Source of the DNA: Circinella minor
Taxonomy: Eukaryota > Mucoromycota > Mucoromycetes > Mucorales > Lichtheimiaceae
NCBI GenBank assembly: GCA_016758965.1
Contig: JAEPRB010000618.1
Location: 1 to 10,815, forward strand
Length of the DNA stretch: 10,815 nucleotides
Direction of reading: 5' to 3'
The position numbers and the translations under genes are program-made. Within the stretch, counting starts at the first letter, position 1; the number at the start of each line of letters is the position of its first letter. Below, piece after piece: positions 1-7,742 of the stretch. Under the pieces are notes generated by a model. That model searched no databases and was not told the origin of the DNA. It saw nothing but the letters and a program-made list of their open reading frames with translations.

Positions 1-69
1 ATAAGAAAAAAAATCGTATATTTTTTGATGCAGTCTGTTTAGTAAGAGAAATTCTACTGTTAATATTAG

Positions 70-672
70 AAGAGGATTGGCTATGGCCGTTGGTGCTGTA
101 CTACTACAATTGAAAACCCGTGTGAAAAAATCGCATGGGTAAGGAAAAATTTGGTAACACTCTACGGGTTTATTACACAACCCTCATCGTACATAAATTC
201 TACAGATAACGTAGCACTGAATACTACTGCGAGTGCTCAAAGAAGAGGAACAGAAGATGGAGACGTTGAAGATAAAGAAGAAAACTCAAAAAAGTGTTAT
301 AAACTTAGCGGTGACTTATCAAGTATCAATAGCTTGTGGAAAGAATGAACTGTGGGCTTGGCTCAGGGAAAGCTAAGCGTTGATAGTTTGAATGAAGAAT
401 ATAGCACCATGTGGAGACAAGATCCAAAAGGTATTGTTAAATAAGTAAAGAGAATACTTTGTATATGTGCTAGCATATTATATATTCAAACGTCATACCA
501 TCACATATAAGAGAAAAAGTACTATTCTTCTAAACGGCTCGTAATAGTCAATGAAATTCGAAAGATTTCTAGAGACCAAAGTATCTTATTGGAAGATAAA
601 GCCCAGGCTGCTAAAAATAAATGTACTTCCTGGCTTCAAGGTGCTCTCTCGACAAACTCGGTAAGATTATAA
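70..672 (+). pseudogene. GCR1_C-domain protein, 3' part, interrupted by one in-frame TGA
   Basis: The frame is open from about 70 to 345, meets TGA at 346-348, then continues in the same frame to 430. A phase-1 intron (431-511, GTATTG...ATAAG) joins it to 512-669, with a TAA stop at 670-672 and AATAAA at about 690. The translation around the stop reads INSLWKE[stop]TVGLAQGK, then LSVDSLNEEYSTMWR, then after splicing EKKYYSSKRLVIVNEIRK. This is the pattern of the GCR1_C DNA-binding domain (LW.EW..GL...S...L...Y...WR...., K.Y..KR..I...I), known from yeast Gcr1/Msn1/Hot1-type activators and from some Crypton-type tyrosine-recombinase elements. The TGA replaces the expected Trp, a single G-to-A change. 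An acidic, Glu/Lys-rich linker precedes the domain, which lies at the C-terminus as is usual for the family. The N-terminal part lies outside the window or is unrecognisable. Seen: frame and splice continuity. Inferred: recent inactivation. Confidence 0.6.
431..511 (+). other. Intron inside the GCR1_C gene remnant
   Basis: The donor GTATTG follows ...GATCCAAAAG, and the acceptor ACATATAAG precedes AGAAAAAGTAC. Removing it (phase 1) joins the WRQDPK part of the domain to EKKYYSSKR without a stop. Read through, the intron carries stops in the same frame (TAA from about 440 on). That it is still spliceable suggests the gene was working recently. Confidence 0.5.
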
Positions 673-751
673 ACAGTAGAAACAAACAACAATAAATATT
701 TATATTTATGCAATCATTGAGTACTGTCACCGTTCTTTTGGGGGGTTCCCC

Positions 752-842
752 TTCTCTCTCTCTCTCTCTGTGAGTGAGTGAGTGAGTGAGTGAGTGAGTG
801 AGTGAGTGAGTGAGTGAGTGAGTGTATATATATATATATATC
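752..842. repeat. Compound microsatellite (TC)n-(GAGT)n-(TA)n
   Basis: Three adjacent simple repeats lie back to back: about nine TC units (752-769), roughly thirteen perfect four-base GAGT units (771-824), then TA units (825-841). They follow a G6 run at about 740-745. The block sits in the spacer just behind the GCR1_C remnant. Confidence 0.95.
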
Positions 843-1107
843 TTGTTCTTTTATAAGTATCACAATTACTTTTATTATTACCATATTTTTATCATTACCA
901 GAAATAAATCTTTACCAAAAGTTTCCAACAAGGAATGATAATTACGTTCACATCTGTCTAATAACGAAATTTGTACTTACCTGTAACTAGATTCGACATT
1001 ACTTATTAAAAGTGTATTCAACCTTACGTACATAGAACTACATTCGATTTCATACGTATGCAATAAGATTCTTTTTTTTTTTTATCAAGTTATTGATATA
1101 ACTCTCT

Positions 1108-1475
1108 TATTCCTTCAGTGTTTTATTAGGAATTTCTTATATTTCTTATTTTATTTTATTAAATATCATACGACGTGAACGGGATATACGTAACAATACA
1201 CAAAAAAAAATTATGCAATCAAAAATAAAAATAAAAGAAACCTTGGACTTTGTGTCTCATGTAAGTATAAATTGATTCAAAGTGATACTTTGTGTAATCT
1301 CTTAAGTCTTTTATTCGGACTTCCTTAGATTTCTTTTTTCATTTTATGAAATATCATGCGAACGAGACGTAACAATACACAAAAAAAATATTTATGCAAC
1401 TGAAAATAGAAATAATAAAAAAAAAACCCTCGAACTTTGTGTCTCCTTTATAAATTGAATTGAAGTGTATTTTCA
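1108..1475. repeat. Two diverged tandem copies of a unit of about 180 bp
   Basis: Copy 1 (about 1108-1290) and copy 2 (about 1300-1475) share ordered blocks: TTTTATT..GGA.TT, AAATATCAT.CGA, CGTAACAATACACAAAAAA, TTATGCAA, GAAAATA-like A-rich text, GAACTTTGTGTCTC (GGACTT in copy 1) and TATAAATTGA. The CGTAACAATACAC block recurs at 1189 and 1368, and GTCTC at 1254 and 1441, so the period is 179-187 bp with small indels. No coding frame is shared by the copies. They could be an old tandem duplication or satellite-like unit. Confidence 0.85.
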
Positions 1476-1476
1476 G

Positions 1477-2097
1477 TTTTTTATTATTTTGGTGTTACAT
1501 AAAATAAATAGAGAAGGTACGGGTGAAGCTCAAAAAAAGTTGCCCAACCTATTCGGACTTTGTGAAAATTGTAGGTATGGTAAGATGCAAGAGCAATCCA
1601 GTGCTGTAAAAACAAAAGACTGGTAAGCTCCACTATCTTTATGAGTATCTTTACAGTCCTGAGTCTTACTTTTGAATAAACACATTTAGCCAAATAATCG
1701 ACCAAGTATTATAAAAACCGTACAGACAACATGGTATACCTAGGTTATGAAAAATGTATTTTATAAATTACAAGTTCCCGGAGGATATACTGTGCTAGAA
1801 TATATAACAAATTGAAATTGGTTGGTATGTGGATGATGAAGAATTTAAAGACTAGTAGTTAGATCCAGTTTCTACTTTGGAAGCAATTATATTTCCAACA
1901 GCAAGAATAACATAATAAAAACTGCTCTGTTTGTTATTATTTTTACACTTATTGCTCGTAAATCCCAACTGGGATCTTAAAAGCAAAGTTATGGAAAAAA
2001 ATCTGGTGGTAGACACGGTAATGTTAAATGGAAATTTAAACTGGATATAGTAAATGGATATTACTTTAAGTTTTGCACAACAATTGTAATAAAATAA
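1477..2097 (+). pseudogene. Possible relic coding region of unknown family
   Basis: Several short protein-like blocks lie on the plus strand. One runs 1477-1626, right after a TTTTCAG acceptor-like string, and contains LPNLFGLCENCRYGKM; it ends at TAA. A second (1747-1815) contains VPGGYTVLEYITN and ends in TGA. A third, in another frame (about 1814-1915), contains DPVSTLEAIIFPTARI with tandem TAG TAG inside. A fourth (about 1885-2097) contains SYGKKSGGRHGNVKW and one stop. Frames shift and stops interrupt, as expected for a decayed gene or transposon ORF, but each block alone could be chance in AT-rich DNA. I do not recognise a family. The overlapping minus-strand frames of 73 and 97 codons look less protein-like. 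Confidence 0.25.
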
Positions 2098-2162
2098 ACC
2101 AGACTTTTTTTTTTCTGACATCATTTGTGGTTTGTATTGTATCAAAATTAAAAACCAAAGTA

Positions 2163-2195
2163 GAGACTAAATCTAGTGGAACTAGATCTAGTCTC
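2163..2195. repeat. Strong hairpin: 15-bp inverted repeat with 3-nt loop
   Basis: The left arm GAGACTAAATCTAGT (2163-2177) and right arm ACTAGATCTAGTCTC (2181-2195) are complementary at 14 of 15 positions around a GGA loop. An A17-like run (about 2209-2225) follows about 14 bases later. This could be an imperfect operator-type palindrome, a transcript 3'-end structure or an inverted repeat left by a mobile element. No surrounding gene explains it. Confidence 0.8.
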
Positions 2196-2794
2196 GTGAT
2201 TAAAAGTCAAAAAAAAAAAAAAAAACATATATTATATATTAATTTCTCACCAACGATAAGCGCGTACAAGGTTCCCGCCCAAATTTTGTTTATCATATTT
2301 GTGAGACGATAATCCGACAACCCGTACAAATGTTAATCATTCACGTGAGTCTCTCTATAGATATGAGCAACAAAGTACGAGATGTGTGCATTCTGGTCGG
2401 TCGTAATGTTCTATGTTGTATAAATCGAGACTCTTTATCTCAATGTATTGATTATTATTGTTGTGAGAAGATTGCGGGATAAAAGGTACATAACATAGAT
2501 GGCGTAACAATTATATATTATGGATTATTATATTACTTTTACAGGCCTCTTTATCCATTTTTGAAATTTATTTCTTTTTTTATTACTAGAAGACAACTCT
2601 CATGTTCTAACTCTGTAGCCTGACAACACAAAGCAAAATGAATACAGAAAACGAATTTCCGAAGCAAGTAAATATTGATATAAAACCACACTTTTTTTTT
2701 CTCTCTCTTTCCGTCCCATCTTACTTTTTTCAACCTTAACTCCTTCCTTTTTCTACATTATTACAATTGCTATTGTAGAGCTTTTTTGTTCAAA
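2196..2794 (+). promoter_or_regulatory. 5' flank and probable promoter of the subtilase gene
   Basis: No long gene is seen. An E-box palindrome CACGTG lies at 2342-2347, a TATA-like TTGATATAAAA at about 2674, and a pyrimidine-rich stretch of Ts followed by CTCTCTCTTTCC at about 2690-2720, then T/C-rich text up to the start codon. CT-rich tracts just ahead of the start are common in fungal promoters; assigning function here is inference. A 39-codon Cys-rich frame at 2363-2482 lies in the same stretch. Confidence 0.4.
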
Positions 2795-4434
2795 ATGAAA
2801 TTCATATCCCTTTCGTGTTTTGCAGTATTGGTGCTGGGCACTGTTACATCTGCCGCTCCAACTGGACAGCGTAAAACTCAAAACTATATTATTCAATTGA
2901 ATAAAGATGCTGCCGTTGATGACTGTAAGTATCCATAATAAAATAATTAATTACTACGTGCAAAAATAGTAACGAGTTGCATTCACTATTAAATAATATA
3001 TTTATATACTAAACATAAAAACAAACAATCCAAATATTATGCGATCATTATATATAAATATATAGTTATTCCCAAGTTCATTAGCGATACGACCAAATTA
3101 TTCGGTGATCTTTTCGAAGAATTAGGCGAAACATTCGAGAGTGTGGCTGGTCAAGCTAATGATCCAATGGGTAACAGCAACATTCGAGTACTTAAATCGT
3201 TTGATGTCGCTGGTAACTTTAAGGCTCTTGGTGTCTCACTTGCAGATAATCGAATTGTGGAAAGGATCTTGAAAGGTTTCTCTGAAGTTGTTACAATTGT
3301 TCCTGATGAAGTCATTCAATTTGACTTGCCAAAGCCTGATCCTGAAAGCACTGTAAATAATATAACAAGGATTGTTTATTTATTTCTATTATTGACAATG
3401 AATGAAAAATACTTATCTTTCTCAACAATATAAAATTATAGAAATCTAAGCGTGAAGATTATCTTGAACAAACAGGCGCTGAATGGAATTTAGCACGTAT
3501 TTCGCAACGCGAATCTGCTTTGACTGCACCCTACATTTACGATTCACGTGGCGGGTATGTTCTTTCTTTTGTCAGAATTTTATATACAATTGAAAAAAAA
3601 AAAAAGATATTGATTTTTCAATAACCGATCTCTTATCACATTTGTTTTAGCTCTGGCGTCACAGTATATGTTGTTGATGATGGTTGTAACGTTAATCATA
3701 ACGATTTTGGAGGTCGTGCTAAACATGGCTATTCTGCCTACGGTAGCCAAGATCCACTTGAAGGTGGTGGTCATGGAACTCACGTTAGTGGTATCATTGG
3801 TGGCAGCAAATATGGTGTTGCAAAGAAAGTCAACATTGTCAGTGTTAAAGTTCTTTCAAGCGAAGGTTCAGGTAGTCTCTCAAATGTGATTAGTGGTATT
3901 GAATATGTCGTCAACCAAGAGAAGGGTAAGAATCGTCCTGTCGTCGTCAACATGTCATTGGGTGCACCTAGCTCCAGCTCTGGTGCAACTACATTGAACA
4001 ACGCTATTACAGCTGCTGTACAAGCCGGTATTCCTTTTGTTGTTGCTGCTGGTAATTCTGCATCCGACGCATGCCAACAAATTCCTGCTAATAATGCAAA
4101 TGTTTTAACCGTTGGTTCCGTTAATAAGCAAGACACTTTGGACGATTTCAGTTGCTACGGTCGCTGTGTTAATATTTTGGCTCCTGGCAGAGCTATTACC
4201 AGTACATACATTGGTGGAACGAATGCTATAACATCTATGTCTGGTACATCCATGGCTTCGCCCCATGTAGCTGGTGTCGCTGCTTTGTTGCTTCCTGGTT
4301 TGGAGCAAGGAATTTCACCCAAGAATCTTTACAACGAAGTCCTCCAGATTACTACCAATAACAAGATTGGTGCCATTCCCGATTCCGCTACACCCAACAA
4401 GCTTCTTTTCAACGGTCAACAAAAGACTGCATAG
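2795..4434 (+). CDS. Secreted subtilisin-like serine protease (S8 family, proteinase K/cerevisin type)
   Basis: Four exons (2795-2924, 3066-3352, 3442-3554, 3651-4434) give 437 aa. All three introns are GT-AG (GTAAGT, GTAAAT, GTATGT donors; TATAG/TTTAG acceptors) and join in frame. Residues 1-20 (MKFISLSCFAVLVLGTVTSA) form a classic signal peptide. An inhibitor-I9-type propeptide follows (YIIQLNKDAAVDDFIPKF onward, to about 130). A KSKR dibasic stretch (140-143) may be a processing site. The mature domain starts near EWNLARIS. The catalytic triad is visible: Asp186 in VYVVDDG, His218 in GGHGTHVSG, Ser377 in GTSMASPHVAG; oxyanion Asn312 is in VVAAGNS. It hydrolyses peptide bonds in secreted or vacuolar protein. 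Length is typical of the family, and no extra C-terminal domain is present. The ATG fits because the signal peptide begins directly there. Secreted versus vacuolar location cannot be settled from sequence. Confidence 0.95.
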
Positions 4435-4541
4435 TAAAGATAGAAGTATACTATTTTCTCTCCCCCTTTCCCTCCTCTTCTCCCATATTTATACCTATTC
4501 ACTCAGCCATTCTTCACCCAAGTCACTACTCTTACTTATAA

Positions 4542-4554
4542 TTTATTATTTATT
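4542..4554 (-). terminator. Two AATAAA signals on the minus strand
   Basis: TTTATT on the plus strand at 4542-4547 and 4549-4554 reads as AATAAA twice on the minus strand, 65-75 bases past the stop of the minus-strand coding candidate (4619). They fit as its poly(A) signal and overlap the subtilase 3' UTR. Confidence 0.4.
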
Positions 4555-4598
4555 ATTTATAACTTTTAACTGTACTCTACCTCAGTATGTAATGCTAC

Positions 4599-4604
4599 AT
4601 TAAA
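4599..4604 (+). terminator. Probable polyadenylation signal of the subtilase gene (ATTAAA)
   Basis: ATTAAA lies 165 bases after the TAG stop and is followed by T-rich sequence. No exact AATAAA occurs on the plus strand between the stop and this site. Confidence 0.4.
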
Positions 4605-4618
4605 ATATTGTTATATTT

Positions 4619-5295
4619 TTACTTTTTCAATAATGTATCATGTTCCTTGATTAATTGTTCATAATCTGCGGACCGATAAGCTGCTCCCTTTTTCATTAAC
4701 CCAAAGTTAGATGTTTGCTTCTTTAATGTTGTAATTTCCGTTTGAAAATCAACAACGCGCTATTTTTGTTAGAGTAATCAATTTCAGCAACTCGGCGAGG
4801 GTTTTCATTAGTAGTGGTGCTCTACTATATAACTATAGAGTCACCCAGCAGAAACTTTGTATATACGGAACTATTTTTTAAATTAACTTTTTCGTTCTTG
4901 TATGCATAATAGTAACTTTCTTTTTTATATGCTGATATTGTTTTTAACGTTCGAACATGTCGACAATGAAAGGAAGTAGCTTTTTCAAAGATATTATATT
5001 TATAAGAATAAAGTGTATAAGCCCTTGTTTTTTCGTTAACTTCCCACCAATTTTGTTTTTGAAAGAGACTTTGTATTGATTTATTATAAAGACTATTATT
5101 ATTACTTTTTAATGTACGGGTTGATAGAATGAGGGAAACATTTAAGACATACGTATACGTAGTAAGTTATATTATTTAAAGATATGACTACTACATAAAA
5201 AAAACATTTTTTTTCCTCCAAAACGTTTCATAAGATAATATGTCGAGCTTTAGTCTACGTAAACACAGACAATCGTCTATAGTTTTATTTTTCAT
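4619..5295 (-). CDS. Cryptic multi-exon gene candidate of unknown family (or decayed ORF)
   Basis: I do not recognise the protein. On the minus strand the frame is open for 113 codons (5166-4828) and includes QNWWEVNEKTRAYTLYSYKY and FHCRHVRTLKTISAYKKESY. An in-frame ATG segment (5295-5194, TIDDCLCLRRLKLDILSYET) precedes it. A last block (4759-4619), with TSNFGLMKKGAAYRSADYEQ, ends at TAA. A consistent splice model is: exon 5295-5195; intron 5194-5093 (GTAGTA...ATAG); exon 5092-4867; intron 4866-4760 (GTATAT, CTCTAAC branch, ATAG); exon 4759-4619. It gives 155 aa, basic, Tyr/Lys-rich, with a helical charged C-terminus. Unspliced, the frame hits TAG TAG at 4827-4822, and another frame there reads NPRRVAEIDYSNKN, so a decayed transposon ORF is the main alternative. 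It converges on the protease with 184 bp between stop codons. Confidence 0.4.
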
Positions 5296-5469
5296 AGATA
5301 GTAATTAATTATTGTAGAAGTATAATTGACTTGTTGTTATTCTTTTTTATGATAGTCAACATAAAGATAAGATAAATAATGGTATTTGTTATTCCGGTAC
5401 ACTAAGCTTAATTGATATTTCTTTTTTTTTTTTCACTCTTATTTATTACGGATCTTAATTACTGCTATT

Positions 5470-5483
5470 AATAAACCAGAAAC

Positions 5484-5514
<31 letters not shown>
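5470..5514 (+). repeat. A30 tract preceded by AATAAA (possible retroposed 3' end)
   Basis: AATAAA at 5470-5475 is followed nine bases later by thirty uninterrupted As (5485-5514). That spacing resembles a cDNA 3' end with its tail, as left by LINE-type or processed-pseudogene insertion. No matching gene body upstream and no clear target-site duplication were found, so a plain homopolymer expansion remains possible. Confidence 0.5.
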
Positions 5515-5518
<4 letters not shown>

Positions 5519-6536
5519 ACATGTTTTTATTTTAGGTAAAAAATTTCGCGTAGCAAGAAAAAGCAACAAAAAATAAAATAAAATAGCATTGGCTACGCAA
5601 AGAAGCAAATAATATATAGTTCTCTAGTATTAGTTTCTAATATAGAAAAAATACTATGTATGGGTATACAAAAAGTAGGCTGTGCCAATTGAAAATAAAT
5701 TGTTATTGAATAGTTTTACTGATAACTACTTACTATGTGTATACGTAATTTTAAGAATATAATAGCCATTCAAGAAGTATATGTGCTCTGCTCAAAGAAT
5801 CTTTATAGTGTTACACACAAAAGATTAATCTACACATCATGTTTTGATCTTTCTTTAAAGAATCAGTTAAAAAATATTCTCATCAACCCTTCTTTATTTT
5901 TTGACACATTTAATCTTATAAAAAACATTGTTAAAAAAAATATAAATGTATATATATATATATATGTTTGTATTTGTAGTAACTAAAATCGTTTTACCCA
6001 CCGATAATGTACATAGTTTATTATTTTCTGAATACGTATTGCTATTTTGTGATTTTATGTGGGGGTTAGTCGTAATATGTTGTCATTACCTGTATAGCAT
6101 TCTTTTACATTTTATTTATACATCTTAAAAAAAAAAACCTTAAATTTTATTTTTACGTACAAATTTAGTACCTAGTCACTCGTCAAAAAATAATACATTA
6201 TTTACAATACACGATGATGTGATCGTTGACTTTTGTGCAATCTTTCTTTCTTTTTTTTTTCTTTGTTATAATGGTTGTACGATTATCAATAATATAAAAT
6301 CTAATTGTTGGTTCAAGTATTAAAATAATACAAAATTAAGTTTTTCTATACAGAAAAAAAAAAAAAAGTATTTGATCACAAAAATATAAAATTGAGGCGT
6401 AGCATCAAGTAGTAAAAGTAGTAGTATTAAACTTTTTCAGGTATAGTTAGAAAAAAATATGCGTAGCCAAACGGTATAATTTTTTTTTCTGCTTTAGTAT
6501 ACTTATTAACAGTATTAAGTTATTATTTACATGACT

Positions 6537-6544
6537 ACGCGTCA
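6537..6544 (+). promoter_or_regulatory. MCB-like element ACGCGTCA upstream of the RING gene
   Basis: ACGCGTCA matches the MluI cell-cycle box consensus ACGCGTNA bound by MBF (Mbp1/Swi6) complexes in yeasts. It lies 137 bases upstream of the ATG at 6674. In such AT-rich DNA this GC-containing octamer is uncommon. A second ACGCGT is at 10235-10240 inside the first HSF intron. Regulation is inferred, not shown. Confidence 0.35.
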
Positions 6545-6673
6545 AAAATAAGTTGTTTCTTTTAGTATAAAAAACCTCATTGATTTATCTCTTCGACTTT
6601 ATTTTATCGCTATCATTTTTATTTTTGCTTCTTTACTTGTATATTATTTAATTATAAAAATATTTAGTTATTC

Positions 6674-7742
6674 ATGGTTATTAAGGTAGTTAAAAAATAT
6701 CAAACAACCATTCGTTGTACTATTTGTTTTGAGGATTATTACGACGCAACATCACTTCCAATTACCAATAATAACAACGATAACAATAGTGGTAATACAA
6801 CAACAGCAACAACAGACCCACCACCAAACATAAATCCTATCTTATGTGCTCCAGATAAATGTAATCATTATATATGTCAACCTTGTTTAGAAAAATATAC
6901 GCTATCAGCCATAAAACATGCAAATAATGAAGGTATTACTGAATTGGTTTTTGTCGATTGTCCTGTTCCTGATTGTCAAGAAACTTACTTGGTAGAAGAA
7001 ATCATTGCCCTTGCATTACCGTTAAAATATCGTATGTTATTTTGGTGGGTAAATAAAAGACAAGTAATGCAACATCATTTAGAAAAATCAGTAAAAGAAA
7101 ATGAAATTCGACAACAACGTCAACGGGAAAGAAAAAGATTTAGTGATAGAATGAAGAAACGAGCCTCCTCTCATTCAACAGCACCTACTTCTTCTGCAAC
7201 CACATTGGCAGCAGTAGCCGCTGCAGCAGCCGCTTCACCATTATCATCTTCAGCTTTCTTTTTTGATGAAAATAATGAAAAAATGACTCAACAAAAAATC
7301 AAGAATAAGAAAGAATCAGAGAAAATTATTAAAATGGCATTATCTAAACATTGGACTCGTTGTCCACACTGTAAATATTTAGTTCAACGAAGTGTAAGTA
7401 TACGTTTTTTTTTTTTGTTATTCTTCATGTATATATATATATATATATTCTTTATTTATCTATTTATTTCAATTAGACTGGTTGTGATCATATGTCTTGT
7501 CCATGCGGTGCTACTTTGTAAGTTATTATTATTATCTATATTATAAATCTATCTATATATAATAACCTCAAATAATTTTAATATTCTTGTTACTAATACG
7601 TAAATTATATTACTACGTAATTATTATTATTTATAGTTGTTATCGATGTGGTTCAACATGTGGTGGAGTTAAAAGTACATGTAATTTTAATCGAAATAAA
7701 TTACGTCAAGAAATAAGAGAAATGATTCAATCATCCTCATAA
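6674..7742 (+). CDS. RING1-RING2 (RBR-like) E3 ubiquitin ligase without a recognisable IBR
   Basis: Three exons (6674-7393, 7477-7517, 7637-7742) give 288 aa; the introns are GTAAGT...TTAG and GTAAGT...ATAG and join in frame. RING1: C15-x2-C18, then after an Asn/Thr/Pro-rich loop C63-x-H65-x2-C68-x2-C71 and C96-x4-C101. A helical part follows (LVEEIIALALPLKYRMLFWW), then an Arg/Lys/Glu-rich stretch (about 133-163) and an Ala/Ser tract (about 178-194). RING2/IBR-type module: C230-x2-C233, then STGCDHMSCPCGATFCYRCG (241-258 without the first residues), with later C262 and C269. C243 aligns with the catalytic Cys of RBR ligases (Parkin C431 position, GGCMHM), so transfer of ubiquitin through a Cys thioester is expected. 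The central C6HC IBR normally found between RING1 and RING2 is not visible. Substrate unknown. The ATG is the first in frame. Confidence 0.85.

Larger units (their letters stand above)
673..1476. other. Intergenic spacer with repeats only
   Basis: Apart from the compound microsatellite and the tandem duplication described separately, this stretch is AT-rich sequence without a convincing gene on either strand. A perfect splice-donor string (CAG|GTAAGT on the minus strand, around 975-983) follows a seven-codon frame starting at 999, but no matching downstream exon was found. Confidence 0.6.
5296..6673. other. AT-rich intergenic region between the minus-strand candidate and the RING gene
   Basis: No gene is supported. 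A plus-strand frame at 5735-5986 is low-complexity Ile/Asn/Lys-rich and looks like chance. The stretch holds an A30 tract, (TA)n at about 5949-5965, several poly-A/poly-T runs, repeated GCGTAG motifs and an MCB-like site near its right end. As the flanking genes are divergent, it should contain two promoters. Confidence 0.6.

Noticed and set aside
983..999. Minus-strand mini-exon: ATG, seven codons, then a perfect CAG|GTAAGT donor
   Set aside because: No downstream exon with acceptor and coding-like frame was found on the minus strand; a single good donor string is weak evidence.
1484..2145. Minus-strand frames of 73 and 97 codons
   Set aside because: Composition is hydrophobic and low-complexity, with no motif; they lie opposite better plus-strand blocks.
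3580..4308. Frames on the minus strand and other plus frames inside the protease gene
   Set aside because: Shadows of the subtilase exons, which carry the complete catalytic triad.
4274..4603. 109-codon plus-strand frame over the protease 3' end
   Set aside because: Out-of-frame overlap with the last exon, then pyrimidine-rich 3' UTR giving Ser/Leu/Phe-rich text.
5735..6128. Two plus-strand frames rich in Ile, Asn, Tyr
   Set aside because: Low-complexity (TA)n and AT-rich sequence, no motif, no splice or start context.
6200..6260. Possible box C/D snoRNA (GATGATGTGATCG text)
   Set aside because: No matching D box with terminal stem was found at a suitable distance.
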